In this document: positions 27,161 to 35,986 of the stretch, in pieces
Layout of the letters: each line of letters starts with the position of its first letter
How positions within the stretch are numbered: the first letter of the stretch is position 1
Source: Flectobacillus roseus
Lineage (GTDB): Bacteria > Bacteroidota > Bacteroidia > Cytophagales > Spirosomataceae
Strand: one strand, 5' to 3'
NCBI RefSeq assembly: GCF_030056665.1
Contig: NZ_JASHIG010000002.1
DNA length: 64,000 nt
Made by a program: the position numbers and the translations under genes
The notes under the pieces: generated by a model
Database searches by the model: none
What the model was told of the DNA's origin: nothing
What the model saw: the letters and a program-made list of their open reading frames with translations, nothing else

Positions 27161-27373
27161 ATGGCTCTTCTTAAAAATATCATGGCTTTTTTATTTGGTT
27201 CAGCAGAATCAGATTATCCAGTTTTGGGAAAAAACTCAAAATTGATTTTGTCAGATGCAAATATGGCTGAGCAATTACTTTCAGCTATTGATCGTGACAG
27301 AAATAGCGAAAATATCATTACAATCTCTGGAACTAAAGGCTCTTTCCGTGTCGAACGAGTTTCTGAAATTTAG
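27161..27373 (+). CDS. Small hypothetical protein, 70 aa
   Basis: The start is the ATG at 27161 (a GTG two codons earlier is possible). A short hydrophobic N-terminus (ALLKNIMAFLFG) is followed by a soluble part with SDANMAEQLLSAIDRDRN and ends in GSFRVERVSEI. It may be membrane-associated through the amphipathic N-terminus. It lies 45 bases upstream of a membrane protein gene on the same strand, so they may be co-expressed. No family recognised. Confidence 0.6.
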   Translation: MALLKNIMAFLFGSAESDYPVLGKNSKLILSDANMAEQLLSAIDRDRNSENIITISGTKGSFRVERVSEI

Positions 27374-27418
27374 TAAATACCTCTTTTACAGCATTTCCTG
27401 TAAACCTTAACTGCATTT

Positions 27419-28165
27419 ATGTCAGGAATCACCTACGGCGTTGCGCTGATTATTTTATTCTTTATTCTTCCTGGGGGACTTTTCCGAAAAGCATATTCTC
27501 CGATTCATCTTTCTAATTATCATTTACGAGCCAGTAATTTTGCCGAAATCGCTACAACTTTAGGATTTGGGATGGTAATTCAATGTCTTGGTATTTTGAT
27601 GATTAACAAATATCACCCATCTCTTTATGTAGACTTTCGATTGTTGCCAAAGTTACTATCGAGTCCCGACGAGGTGGTGCTTTCGAAAGTACAAAAGCAT
27701 CTAATTCCGATTTTTAGTTATAATGCTTGTCTGCTACTTTTTAGCTACGTCATGGGTAGTTTGCTACAGCGCCTTGTGCTATCATTTCGCCTAGATGAAC
27801 GCTTTTTAGTGCTGAAGTTTGACAATGCTTTTCACTATGTTTTTTCTGGAAAAATGTTCCTAAAAAAGGATACGGAGGAGATTTTGACCTACATGAACGT
27901 TTGTGTCAAAATTGATAATGACTTTTTTGTGTATTCTGGTTTCCTATTGGATTATCAGCTCAACAAAGATGGGCATTGTGAATTGATAGAACTTGGCAAG
28001 GTGAAAAGAAAGGTGATTGACAAGCATAATACGGAGTTTAGCCATATTCTTAAAAAGAACCAACACCACGAGTACAATCTGTTTTGTGACAAATTGTTTA
28101 TTCCGTATAACCAAATTCTCAATTTTGGCATCACCTACTTCCGTGTTCAACGTGTAAATGGATAG
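27419..28165 (+). CDS. Membrane protein of unknown function, 248 aa
   Basis: Three hydrophobic segments are visible: YGVALIILFFILPGGL near the start, TLGFGMVIQCLGILMI (about 48-63) and IFSYNACLLLFSYVMGSLL (about 97-116). A soluble C-terminal half follows that contains FHYVFSGKMFL and a beta-rich DYQLNKDGHCELIELGKV. The layout (N-terminal membrane part, C-terminal SH3-like beta domain) recalls uncharacterised membrane proteins that some pipelines place in DUF6338. That comparison is weak. It follows the 70-residue gene closely. Confidence 0.65.
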   Translation: MSGITYGVALIILFFILPGGLFRKAYSPIHLSNYHLRASNFAEIATTLGFGMVIQCLGILMINKYHPSLYVDFRLLPKLLSSPDEVVLSKVQKHLIPIFSYNACLLLFSYVMGSLLQRLVLSFRLDERFLVLKFDNAFHYVFSGKMFLKKDTEEILTYMNVCVKIDNDFFVYSGFLLDYQLNKDGHCELIELGKVKRKVIDKHNTEFSHILKKNQHHEYNLFCDKLFIPYNQILNFGITYFRVQRVNG

Positions 28166-28242
28166 GAGACTTCGATTCCCTACCCTTTTGTCTGTCTGTA
28201 GTAGATTTCGTACTTTTGCCGATTCATCAAAAATCAAAAATA

Positions 28243-28494
28243 ATGTTGTGGACTGATATTCTAGTAGAAGCCTTAGGTTGGATTGGCTCAGTGTTAATTG
28301 TAGGTGCATATGCGCTTAATATCCAAGGAAAACTGCGTGCCGACCAGCCCTTATATATTTGGAGTAATATGATTGGCGGGATATTTTTTGTGGTAAATAC
28401 AATTGCGCACAAAGCCTATCCTTCAGCTTTAGTTAATGTAATCTGGGTAGCGATAGCGGTTTATTCTATTGTAAAGACTAAACGAGCAAGCTAA
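28243..28494 (+). CDS. CBU_0592-like small membrane protein
   Basis: The start is at MLWTDILVEALGWIG (nine codons inside the longest frame). The 83-residue protein has three hydrophobic helices. The first, EALGWIGSVLIVGAYALN, carries the family's GWIG motif, the middle has NMIGGIFFVVNTI, and the third is ALVNVIWVAIAVYSIV. This matches the small CBU_0592-type membrane proteins, whose function is unknown. It stands alone, followed by a full copy of the composite repeat. Confidence 0.82.
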   Translation: MLWTDILVEALGWIGSVLIVGAYALNIQGKLRADQPLYIWSNMIGGIFFVVNTIAHKAYPSALVNVIWVAIAVYSIVKTKRAS

Positions 28495-28507
28495 TTGAGT
28501 GAGTTGT

Positions 28508-28738
28508 GAGTGAGTGAATTAGTGATTGTTTTAATTTTCACTTGTAAAGAAGCAATTCTTTTCGTCTAAAGAGGCATTATGCTGAAAATATAGTATCAAA
28601 AAAGGCGTTCGAAATTAATTTTTCGAACGCCTTTTTTGATAAACTATCTCGGCTTGAGACGCAAAACATTGCGTCTCTACAACTAGAATACAAATTTTAG
28701 AATAATCACTCATTCACTCAATCTAAAATCACTAAATG
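28508..28738. repeat. Full copy of the composite palindromic repeat (bidirectional terminator-like)
   Basis: In order: a GTGAGTGAGTGAATTAG-type left end, a CGTCTAAAGAGGCATTAT remnant, the perfect hairpin core 28594-28641 (TATCAAAAAAGGCGTTCGAA with its complement), the arm GAGACGC...GCGTCTC (28656-28677), then CTAGAATACAAATTTTAGAA and AATCACTCATTCACTC. The two ends are loosely complementary, so the whole element forms a large palindrome. It fills the gap between convergent genes. Confidence 0.8.
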
Positions 28739-28749
28739 AGCAAGGTCTA

Positions 28750-30192
28750 TCATTCCATCGGACCAAGGAAAGAGGTTTTTACTTCATCTATTACTTGTCC
28801 GTTGCTTAAAATCTCGACTTTGAGTTTGATGGAAGGAGATTCCAAATCTTTTTTAGGAATCACAATAAAGAATGAACCTCTTGTCAAATCGCTCTTATTT
28901 AACTGAAGAGGTTTACCAATCAGTTTGATTTGGGCCGCAGGATAGTCTTTCACTCGCAACGAAACTGGCATAGCATTGATGGTCTTATTCAAGATTTCAA
29001 TATTATACAAGTTAGATACATTCCCTTTTTCTTCTTGGTAAGTCAAGCCTGGTGTACGCAAAAGCGTTGTTTCTACATCGCTTCGGGTAATCAACATATA
29101 GGCCAAAATTCCCAATAAGGCTACCAATACGCCTGTGTAGGCTTTTATTCTTAAGTTAAATGACAATTTATTTCCCTTCTCAATACCATCCAAAGACGCA
29201 TAGCGAATCAAGCCTGTTGGTTGGTTAGTTTTAACCATTACCTCATCACAAGCATCGATACAAGCTGTACAGCCAATACATTCGAGCTGAGTACCATTAC
29301 GAATATCGATACCAGTTGGACATACCTGCACGCAAATACCACAATCTACACAATGTCCTTTGTTGGCGTTAGGATTTGCCAATGATTTTAGCTCTTCCAA
29401 TGGATTGGGCTGTTCTTCTACCTTTTTCTTTTTGCCTCGAGGTTCGCCACGAAGAAAGTCATAGGCTACGATAATAGATTTTTTGTCTAGTAATACCCCT
29501 TGTAAGCGACCGTAAGGACAAACTACAATACAAACCAATTCACGGAATTTGGCAAAAACAAAATAGAATACAAAGGTAAAAATGACAATAGCGACTAATC
29601 CCGAAATATGATTCAATGGATTATCGAGAATGATAGAAAATAGTTCTTTTTTACCAATAATATAAGCCAAAAAGGTATTCGCAATGAGGAAGGAAATAAT
29701 GAAGAAAATAATATGTTTGGCGCTTTTCTTCACTATTTTTTCAGTATTCCAAGGTTGCGCATCCAATCGCTGTTGTGCACGGTAATCACCTTCAATTAAG
29801 TTTTCAATTTTACGGAAAAGCATTTCCATGAAAATGGTTTGAGGACAAGCCCAGCCACACCATACACGCCCAAAAATTACCGTAAATAGAATAATGAATA
29901 CGATGAAAGTTAATAATCCAAAGGCCACGAGGTGGAAATCTTGAGGAAAGAAAGTTACCCCAAAAAAGATAAACTTTCGCTCCAATACATTGAACATGAA
30001 TAGCGGTCCGCCATTTACCTCAACAAACGGTATTCCGAACAGAAGCCCTAGTAATAACCATGAAAAATAAGTTCTTAGCTTATAGAGTTGCCCAACAACA
30101 ATGCGAGGATAAATCCAAATGCGTTTTCCAGTTTCGGTGACATTCGAAAGATGATCACGAAATTCGGTGGTATCAATTTTAGGAGGTTTCAT
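28750..30192 (-). CDS. ccoG: cbb3 oxidase accessory protein CcoG (4Fe-4S)
   Basis: This 480-residue inner-membrane protein has about five hydrophobic segments. It carries the CcoG signatures: FGRVWCGWACPQTIFMEM on the first cytoplasmic side, VCPYGRLQG, two 4Fe-4S motifs (CVDCGICVQVCPTGID and CIGCTACIDACDEVM), and a C-terminal Ig-like FixG_C domain. CcoG reduces copper for delivery to the CuB site of cbb3 oxidase. It is the last gene of the cco block. The usual downstream ccoH (FixH) is not present here. Confidence 0.96.
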   Translation of the reverse strand: MKPPKIDTTEFRDHLSNVTETGKRIWIYPRIVVGQLYKLRTYFSWLLLGLLFGIPFVEVNGGPLFMFNVLERKFIFFGVTFFPQDFHLVAFGLLTFIVFIILFTVIFGRVWCGWACPQTIFMEMLFRKIENLIEGDYRAQQRLDAQPWNTEKIVKKSAKHIIFFIISFLIANTFLAYIIGKKELFSIILDNPLNHISGLVAIVIFTFVFYFVFAKFRELVCIVVCPYGRLQGVLLDKKSIIVAYDFLRGEPRGKKKKVEEQPNPLEELKSLANPNANKGHCVDCGICVQVCPTGIDIRNGTQLECIGCTACIDACDEVMVKTNQPTGLIRYASLDGIEKGNKLSFNLRIKAYTGVLVALLGILAYMLITRSDVETTLLRTPGLTYQEEKGNVSNLYNIEILNKTINAMPVSLRVKDYPAAQIKLIGKPLQLNKSDLTRGSFFIVIPKKDLESPSIKLKVEILSNGQVIDEVKTSFLGPME

Positions 30193-30536
30193 AATTTTAA
30201 GAGTTAAATTTCAGCACATAAGTGAATTAGAAATAGTAAATACCAATGCTGAATTGTGAGTTGTGAATCTTGAATACAAGACTCTAATATTCAGAATCTT
30301 ACACTTTCTATTTAATCAAATAATATTTTACTTGTAACCTTAATCGATAGGCGATACGCTAACAATTCAAAAATTCACATTTTGCCGTATGCCTATAGCC
30401 TATTGCCAAAGGTCCAATAATACAATCTTAAAAAAACAATTCGAACGCATCGAGGCTTATGCACTACCCATAAGTCTCGAACGTCCGAATCGTAATCACT
30501 TTATCATGAAAAGGCTATTCATTTCTGTAAGCCCTA
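30193..30536. other. Intergenic gap between ccoP and ccoG
   Basis: No coding frame is supported. The gap contains TGTGAGTTGTGAATCTTG-type low-complexity words (30250-30275) and a GCCGTATGCCTATAGCC segment (30384-30400) that resembles the tandem repeat at 58.9-59.2 kb. A ccoH gene was looked for and not found. Confidence 0.5.
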
Positions 30537-31403
30537 CTACTTCATACTAACAGCAGCCTCAGCCTTATCTCCTTGAGGAGCTTTGGCATTAGCAGGTTTT
30601 GTACCTTGAATCGACACAATGTAGCTCAACACTTGTTGTACTTGAATCGGATTCAATGTTTTTTTCCATGAAATCATCCCTTTTTCAGGAACACCTTCAT
30701 TGATGGTATGGAAAATAGCTTTTGGTGTACCACCATGCAACCAATATTCATCTGTTAAGTTCGGACCAACAACACCTTCACCATTCGCCCCGTGACATGC
30801 CACACAGTTTTGGGTATAAATCTTTTTACCATCCTCAACACCTTTGGCATCTGTCAAAACTTTCACGTTGTCTTCGTTTACCGAATTAGCAAACTTTTTC
30901 ATGTACTCTTCACGTGCTTTTTCAGCAATGGTTACTTCTTCGGTGTATTCATTGTTCATGATTTTACCATTTCCGATTACGTGGTAGCCAATCAAATAGA
31001 AAATACCAACAACAATTGTGATGTAGAAAAGGTACATAAACCACGGAGGAGTTGGGTTGTCAAGCTCAGCAATACCATCGTATTGGTGCTCCATCATTTG
31101 GTCTTTTTCAAACTGAATTGGCTTCAAGCTCCAGAATTTTTGCCAGAAAGTACGATTTTGCATCGCCTGTTCAAACTCTGAACTTTCAGTTTTAGGTTTG
31201 AAAATATTTCTGATTTGAGAGTTAAGATTAAGTGTAACCACAATAATCACCGCACAAATCATGGTCATTAGGCCAAGTAACGTAATTACAAAAAGCTCTT
31301 GACCTGTCTTAAGTCCTGGAAGAAACGTGTTTTGGGCTTCTTCGGCCGCAAACATCGAGAATGAGACCAGACTTAATATAGCTAAAATAGATAATCGCTT
31401 CAT
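30537..31403 (-). CDS. ccoP: cbb3-type cytochrome c oxidase subunit CcoP (one haem c)
   Basis: The start is at MKRLSILAILSLV. The 288-residue protein has an N-terminal signal-like helix, a second helix (about 39-60), the CcoP N-terminal motif YDGIAELDNPTPPWF, a third helix (FYITIVVGIFYLIGYHV) and one periplasmic haem c site CVACH (near 200) with the axial Met in KGMISW. Proteobacterial CcoP has two haem sites; this shorter one-haem form is usual in Bacteroidota. It is the electron entry subunit of the oxidase. The gene is 26 bases from ccoQ, so they form one operon. Confidence 0.95.
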   Translation of the reverse strand: MKRLSILAILSLVSFSMFAAEEAQNTFLPGLKTGQELFVITLLGLMTMICAVIIVVTLNLNSQIRNIFKPKTESSEFEQAMQNRTFWQKFWSLKPIQFEKDQMMEHQYDGIAELDNPTPPWFMYLFYITIVVGIFYLIGYHVIGNGKIMNNEYTEEVTIAEKAREEYMKKFANSVNEDNVKVLTDAKGVEDGKKIYTQNCVACHGANGEGVVGPNLTDEYWLHGGTPKAIFHTINEGVPEKGMISWKKTLNPIQVQQVLSYIVSIQGTKPANAKAPQGDKAEAAVSMK

Positions 31404-31429
31404 CGGATTGGTTATCAATTAGAAAGTTG

Positions 31430-31624
31430 TCAAATAGAAATCACATCTTGAAGCTCATTTTGGTTACTGTCTTCAAGGGGTAGGTTTTGCATTTTGTTCA
31501 AGTAACTTTTGTCCATAATGAACAAATAAATGCTTACAAGAACGAAGAAGGCCATAAATATGAGAAACGAGGTAATCATATATACATCCGCGCCGTCTAC
31601 TTTGTCAATAAATTGCTTAAACAT
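31430..31624 (-). CDS. ccoQ: CcoQ/FixQ-like small subunit
   Basis: A 64-residue protein with a single membrane helix (TSFLIFMAFFVLVSIYLFIM) followed by a charged tail (DKSYLNKMQNLPLEDSNQN). Size, helix position and location between ccoP and ccoNO identify it as the small, poorly conserved CcoQ subunit that stabilises the cbb3 complex. There is no distinctive motif, so the call is mostly by context. Confidence 0.88.
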   Translation of the reverse strand: MFKQFIDKVDGADVYMITSFLIFMAFFVLVSIYLFIMDKSYLNKMQNLPLEDSNQNELQDVISI

Positions 31625-31644
31625 GGCTTTAGATTTTTAATGCA

Positions 31645-31730
31645 ACAAGGAGAATTGTGAGTGGCGAGTTGTGAGTGATGAATTACGAATTTTTAAACTC
31701 ACAACTCATCACTCAAAACTCATCACTTAG
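31645..31730. repeat. Inverted GTGAGT/ACTCAC repeat in the ccoNO-ccoQ spacer
   Basis: GAGTTGTGAGTGATGAATTA (31668-31687) is followed at 31697-31728 by CTCACAACTCATCACTCA, its near complement, giving a long imperfect stem inside the cco operon. The GTGAGT/GAATT words recur at the ends of the larger composite repeats. Confidence 0.6.
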
Positions 31731-31731
31731 A

Positions 31732-33873
31732 TCAGTTTGCTGCAGTTTCAGTTTTCTTAATATCTGTACCTATTCTTTGTAGGTAAGCAATCAATGCAAT
31801 GATTTCTTTATCTGAAGAAACTTTCACACCTTCCTTCGCAAGATTGGCAGCGATACCATCGGCTTGAGTTTTCAAATCCTCTTGTGCTTTTTGGATTTGG
31901 TAAGCATCATACGGCACACCCAACTTTTGCATCGCTTTCATTTTTGCTTCAATGTCAGTGGTATTCAATTTTTGTTCTAACAACCAAGGATATGGAGGCA
32001 TAATAGAACCTGGCGACATTGAAATTGGCTCACGCATGTGGTGATAATGCCAAGAGTCTGGATATTTACCGCCTTCACGGTGCAAATCTGGACCCGTACG
32101 TTTTGAACCCCACAAGAATGGGTGATCATATACAAACTCACCTGCTTTTGAATATTGACCGTAACGTTCTGTTTCACTTCTGAATGGACGAACCATTTGA
32201 CTGTGACAACTCACACAACCTTCACGGATATATAAATCACGACCTTCCAATTCGAGTGCAGTGTAAGGCTGAACAGCGCTAATTGTTTCTACGTTAGATT
32301 TTACCATGAAAGTAGGAATCAATTCTACCGCAGTACCCACCAAAATCATTACCAATGAACCTACCAATAATGGAATTGGTTTGCGTTCGAACCAACGGTG
32401 CCAGTAAGTATCGCTTCCTGTTGGCGTGTAAGCTACTTCCAAAGCTGGAGCCTCTGCTGGTTCGTTTGCTTCCAAAGAACCTTGTGCCATTGTTTTGAAC
32501 AAGTTGTAAGCCATCAAAATAGCACCTGTCAAGTAAATCAAGCCACCAAAGGCGCGCATAGCATGCATTGGTAAAATTTGTAGGGTAGTTTCAAGGAAGT
32601 TACCGTATTTCAAAGTTCCTTCTGGTGTAAAGTCTTTCCACATCATACCTTGTGTAAAACCTGAAATATACATTGGTACAGCATAGAAGATAATCCCCAA
32701 AGTACCCAACCAGAAGTGTACATTAATCAATTTTTTAGAATAAATCGTTGTATGGTAAATACGAGGTAGCAACCAGTAAAGAATCGCAAAGCTTAAGAAA
32801 CCATTCCAACCCAAAGCACCTACGTGTACGTGTGCTACAATCCAGTCGGTAAAGTGAGCAATAGCGTTTACGTTTTTCAACGAAAGCATTGGTCCTTCAA
32901 AAGTTGCCATACCGTAGCTAGTTACCCCAACTACCATAAATTTCAAGATAGCATCTTCACGAACCTTATCCCAAGCACCACGCAAAGTCAACAAACCGTT
33001 AATCATACCACCCCAAGATGGAGCAATCAACATAATCGAGAATACCGTACCTAATGATTGTGCCCAGTCTGGCAAACTTGTATATAATAAGTGGTGAGGA
33101 CCAGCCCAGATATAGATAAAAATCAAAGCCCAGAAGTGCAAAATCGATAACTTATAAGAATATACGGGACGATTAGCCATTTTTGGTAAGTAGTAGTACA
33201 TCAATCCCAAGAAAGGAGTTGTCAAGAAAAATGCTACTGCATTGTGACCATACCACCATTGAACCAAAGCATCTTGAACACCAGCATACAAAGAATAACT
33301 TTTGAAAATTGAAACTGGTAATTCAAATGAGTTCACTACGTGTAAAACTGCAACTGTAATAAAAGTAGCAATATAAAACCAGATCGCTACATATAAGTGA
33401 CGTTCGCGACGTTTGAAAATTGTACCAAACATATTTATACCAAACACTACCCAAATCAAGGTGATGGCAATATCAATAGGCCACTCCAACTCTGCATATT
33501 CTTTACTACTTGTTAAACCCAAAGGAAGAGTAACAGCCGCTGCAACAATAATTAATTGCCATCCCCAAAAGTGAATTTTCGAAAGAAAATCGCTAAACAT
33601 TCTGGCTTTACAGAGGCGTTGTAGAGAGTAATAAACACCCATAAAAATGGCATTTCCTACAAAAGCAAAGATTACTGCATTGGTGTGTAGAGGACGAATA
33701 CGTCCGAAAGTACCATATTGCGTAACGTTAAGTTCTGGTTTGAAGAGTTGGGACGCTACAATAACGCCTACCAACATACCCACAATACCCCAGATAATCG
33801 TGGCAACGGCAAAGTTTCGGACAATTTTATTGTCGTACTCAAAGCGTTCGATGTGTGTACTAATAGCTGACAT
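31732..33873 (-). CDS. ccoN: Fused cbb3 oxidase subunits I and II (CcoNO)
   Basis: A 713-residue fusion. Residues 1-480 form the 12-helix haem-copper subunit I: the His ligand region (GRIRPLHTNAVIFAF), WWYGHNAVAFFLTTPFLGLMYY for CuB/Tyr, and DWIVAHVHVGALGWNG for the haem ligands. From about 500 a membrane anchor precedes the CcoO domain with haem c motif CVSCH (near 554), PFRSETERYGQYSKAGEF and the axial Met region SPGSIMPPYPWL. Fusion of N and O is typical of Bacteroidota. The complex is a high-affinity proton-pumping terminal oxidase for low oxygen. The gene starts the ccoNO-Q-P-G run; a spaced inverted repeat lies 75-91 bases upstream. Confidence 0.97.
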   Translation of the reverse strand: MSAISTHIERFEYDNKIVRNFAVATIIWGIVGMLVGVIVASQLFKPELNVTQYGTFGRIRPLHTNAVIFAFVGNAIFMGVYYSLQRLCKARMFSDFLSKIHFWGWQLIIVAAAVTLPLGLTSSKEYAELEWPIDIAITLIWVVFGINMFGTIFKRRERHLYVAIWFYIATFITVAVLHVVNSFELPVSIFKSYSLYAGVQDALVQWWYGHNAVAFFLTTPFLGLMYYYLPKMANRPVYSYKLSILHFWALIFIYIWAGPHHLLYTSLPDWAQSLGTVFSIMLIAPSWGGMINGLLTLRGAWDKVREDAILKFMVVGVTSYGMATFEGPMLSLKNVNAIAHFTDWIVAHVHVGALGWNGFLSFAILYWLLPRIYHTTIYSKKLINVHFWLGTLGIIFYAVPMYISGFTQGMMWKDFTPEGTLKYGNFLETTLQILPMHAMRAFGGLIYLTGAILMAYNLFKTMAQGSLEANEPAEAPALEVAYTPTGSDTYWHRWFERKPIPLLVGSLVMILVGTAVELIPTFMVKSNVETISAVQPYTALELEGRDLYIREGCVSCHSQMVRPFRSETERYGQYSKAGEFVYDHPFLWGSKRTGPDLHREGGKYPDSWHYHHMREPISMSPGSIMPPYPWLLEQKLNTTDIEAKMKAMQKLGVPYDAYQIQKAQEDLKTQADGIAANLAKEGVKVSSDKEIIALIAYLQRIGTDIKKTETAAN

Positions 33874-33947
33874 ATTTTTAGATTATAAATTGGTTACGGG
33901 AATAATTGCGATTGAGAGCGATACTACTCTCCTATTTTATCTGACAG

Positions 33948-33964
33948 CTTGAGTCTAACTCAAG
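33948..33964. promoter_or_regulatory. Candidate FNR/CRP-like operator upstream of ccoNO
   Basis: CTTGAGT and ACTCAAG form a perfect 7-base inverted repeat with a three-base centre. The form TTGAG-N5-CTCAA resembles the TTGAT-N4-ATCAA FNR consensus but is not identical. It is 75-91 bases upstream of the ccoNO start and just downstream of ccoS, so it may control ccoNO or end ccoS. Confidence 0.35.
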
Positions 33965-33980
33965 TGGTTGATTGACAAGC

Positions 33981-34136
33981 TTATTTAGTATTAGTTTTTT
34001 GGTCGTCAAACAAGATACGCATCGCAGGAGTATGTAAATCGTCGTTCTGTCCATCTTTCATCGACCAAAAAAAAGCAGCTAAAAAAACAAGTGCCATCAT
34101 CAAACTAATTCCGATCATGATGAAGATGATTTGCAT
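33981..34136 (-). CDS. ccoS: cbb3 oxidase assembly protein CcoS
   Basis: The start is at MQIIFIMIGISLMMAL (11 codons inside the longest frame). The 51-residue protein has one membrane helix ending in AAFFWSMKDGQNDDLHTPAMRILFDD. The F-WS--GQ-DDL--PA-R-L--D pattern is diagnostic of CcoS, which is needed for insertion of haem b/CuB into CcoN. It lies directly upstream of ccoNO. In relatives it usually follows ccoI; here four genes, including ccoI, lie upstream. Confidence 0.95.
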   Translation of the reverse strand: MQIIFIMIGISLMMALVFLAAFFWSMKDGQNDDLHTPAMRILFDDQKTNTK

Positions 34137-34286
34137 TTTTTTGTGTTTTTCTGTGTTTCTATGCCTCAAAATTGGGGCTTTCTGACGTGTTCAGCTATGA
34201 GGAATGTTAGTAGGCTTACTCGCATTTATTAGTCTGTTTTATGACAAAAGTCAGTAAAAAAGGCTTGCTTACGGAGGGGCATAAAA

Positions 34287-34315
34287 AAAGGCGCAAGAGT
34301 CGTTCTTGCGCCTTT
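34287..34315 (-). terminator. Intrinsic terminator after the truncated haemoglobin gene
   Basis: Arms AAAGGCGCAAGA and TCTTGCGCCTTT have a five-base loop. On the minus strand the stem is followed by TTTTATG, 26 bases after the haemoglobin stop codon. It separates this gene from ccoS. Confidence 0.8.
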
Positions 34316-34340
34316 CAAGGTAAGTTTCTTATTATCAGGA

Positions 34341-34802
34341 CTATGATTGTGACACCTCTATAGTGGGTGAATCATTGAGTTTATTCATGTAATCAATCTT
34401 ATGTGCCCAAGCGTTGGCGATATTGTAGGCTCTTTGCTTGGCTTCTTCTGCCTTTTCACCCTCAAAAAGTTCGTCCAAGGTTTGAAAAAACAAGCTCAAC
34501 CATTGCTCAAAATGAGGAATCGTGAGTTGGTGCACAGAATTAATCACGAAATGCGGACGTAAAGGGTGTCCGTCGTATCCTTCTTTACCAAATAAAATCA
34601 TTTCCCAAAAATTGTACATTTTGGGTAAATGCTTTTGCCAATTCACTCGAGCTACATGATCGAAGATATGTCCAAGCATTTGATTATCTCGTACTTTATC
34701 ATAAAAAGTATTCACAAGAAGTTCGACATCTTCACGACCTTCCAATGCTTTTTTGGCAATAGGAATAGGAGTATTAGTCTCTATATGTTGTTCTGGATTC
34801 AT
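34341..34802 (-). CDS. Group III truncated haemoglobin
   Basis: A 153-residue protein with the globin-fold pattern of group III truncated haemoglobins: FYDKVRDNQMLGHIFDHV (helices B-E), the distal region WQKHLPKMYNFWEMILFG, the proximal-His segment PLRPHFVINSVHQLTIPHFEQWLSLF and the final helix. Group III globins bind oxygen and NO in the cytoplasm; the Campylobacter member (Ctb) is linked to microaerobic growth. Its position next to the cbb3 oxidase genes suggests a role in oxygen handling or NO protection under low oxygen. It has its own terminator. Confidence 0.93.
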   Translation of the reverse strand: MNPEQHIETNTPIPIAKKALEGREDVELLVNTFYDKVRDNQMLGHIFDHVARVNWQKHLPKMYNFWEMILFGKEGYDGHPLRPHFVINSVHQLTIPHFEQWLSLFFQTLDELFEGEKAEEAKQRAYNIANAWAHKIDYMNKLNDSPTIEVSQS

Positions 34803-35074
34803 GGCTTCAGTCTTAAAATGTTAGGTTGTCTGTTAATCTTTTGACACTAAAGTTCTTAAAAAAGTTCTTTTGGAATGTCTTTAATGCTTTTCTTTCCTAG
34901 CAATAATTTGATTTTAAACTAAGTCTCGAAAAAAAGCACAAAGCTAACACCGTAAACTGCCCAAAAGCAATCCTCTCGATGTTTTCTTTGTGCTTTAGTA
35001 TTAATTAAATTGGATTGATATGAATTTAAAGATTACCCAAAATTCATTAGGATCGTGAATGGTGTCTGTAAATA

Positions 35075-35893
35075 TTATCGTTGAACAATCTTCGCCAAGC
35101 GGTGATAAAATGGCGTCGAACTGTTTTCGTCTTTTGGGGCATATTTGCCTTGAATAATCGGAAAATACATGACACGTCTGCGCGATTTTTCACCCGTAAA
35201 CGGACAAACTTCTACACGATGCCAAAGGTCGCCATCATGCACCGTTAAATCTCCAGCTTCGATGTCTAAACCAACTTCATTAGGGTCAGGATTATGGTCG
35301 ATAAATTGTTTTTTCAAAAACAAAACCTTCATTTTGCTCAATTTATGCGTGCCTGGCAATACTCTCAAACCGCCATTCTCGAAAGGACAATCGTCCAAAT
35401 GAGTTCCGATATTGAGCATTTTCAAGATTTTTTGACCCAAAAACAAATCGCGTGGGCTATCGGTATGCCAACCCATTTGTGAAAATTTACTATTATCCTG
35501 ATTGATATAATGATTGAATACCAACCCATCTTTTTCTACCTCCGCAATACGGTTATTATTGGGTTCTAACAAAGTCAAAAGTGCCTTCAAACGTGGGTCT
35601 TGCAGATATTGATGTAATATTTCACTATGTGTCGAAAGAAAACACATTCGTTGAATCATCGTATTTCCTGCTGGGTCTTTTCCAAACTTCAATGGGGTAC
35701 CATTCATTTTCTCAATACCCTTATCAACCCATTCTTTTTCAACACGATGCGCCTCGTTCAGAAACAATTTGACCGTTTCTTTTGATAAAAAGTTCTTAAA
35801 ATGTAAAAAACCATACTCATTAAAGAAAGCACGTTGCTCGTCGGTAATCTGTTCGCCGAGCGTAAAGGTCTTACCTTCAAATTTATTACCCAT
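35075..35893 (-). CDS. Phytanoyl-CoA dioxygenase (PhyH) family Fe(II)/2-oxoglutarate enzyme
   Basis: Start set at MGNKFEGKTFTLG (four codons inside the longest frame). The 272-residue protein has the N-terminal FFNEYGFLHFKNFLS of the PhyH group. The Fe ligands HxD and distal His are visible in GWHTDSPRD and VHDGDLWHRVE, and the 2-oxoglutarate Arg is in SRRRVMYFP. It lies upstream of the globin gene and between the cbb3 assembly genes, an oxygen-using enzyme among oxygen-handling genes. The substrate is unknown; relatives hydroxylate lipids or amino acids. Confidence 0.88.
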   Translation of the reverse strand: MGNKFEGKTFTLGEQITDEQRAFFNEYGFLHFKNFLSKETVKLFLNEAHRVEKEWVDKGIEKMNGTPLKFGKDPAGNTMIQRMCFLSTHSEILHQYLQDPRLKALLTLLEPNNNRIAEVEKDGLVFNHYINQDNSKFSQMGWHTDSPRDLFLGQKILKMLNIGTHLDDCPFENGGLRVLPGTHKLSKMKVLFLKKQFIDHNPDPNEVGLDIEAGDLTVHDGDLWHRVEVCPFTGEKSRRRVMYFPIIQGKYAPKDENSSTPFYHRLAKIVQR

Positions 35894-35986
35894 ATCTTTA
35901 AGCATTTAGCATATTTTGTTTCAGGTCAAACCCTAAGCTTTTGGCAACTAGCATTATGTCAAAGGCTTAGGGTTCATCACCCAATT

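Noticed and set aside
28508..28738. CRISPR array
   Set aside because: Repeated words exist but there are no regularly spaced identical repeats with unique spacers, and no cas genes are present anywhere in the window.
34930..34998. Inverted repeat AAAGCACAAAG / CTTTGTGCTTT after the PhyH gene
   Set aside because: The loop of about 45 bases is too long for a typical terminator, so no feature is claimed.
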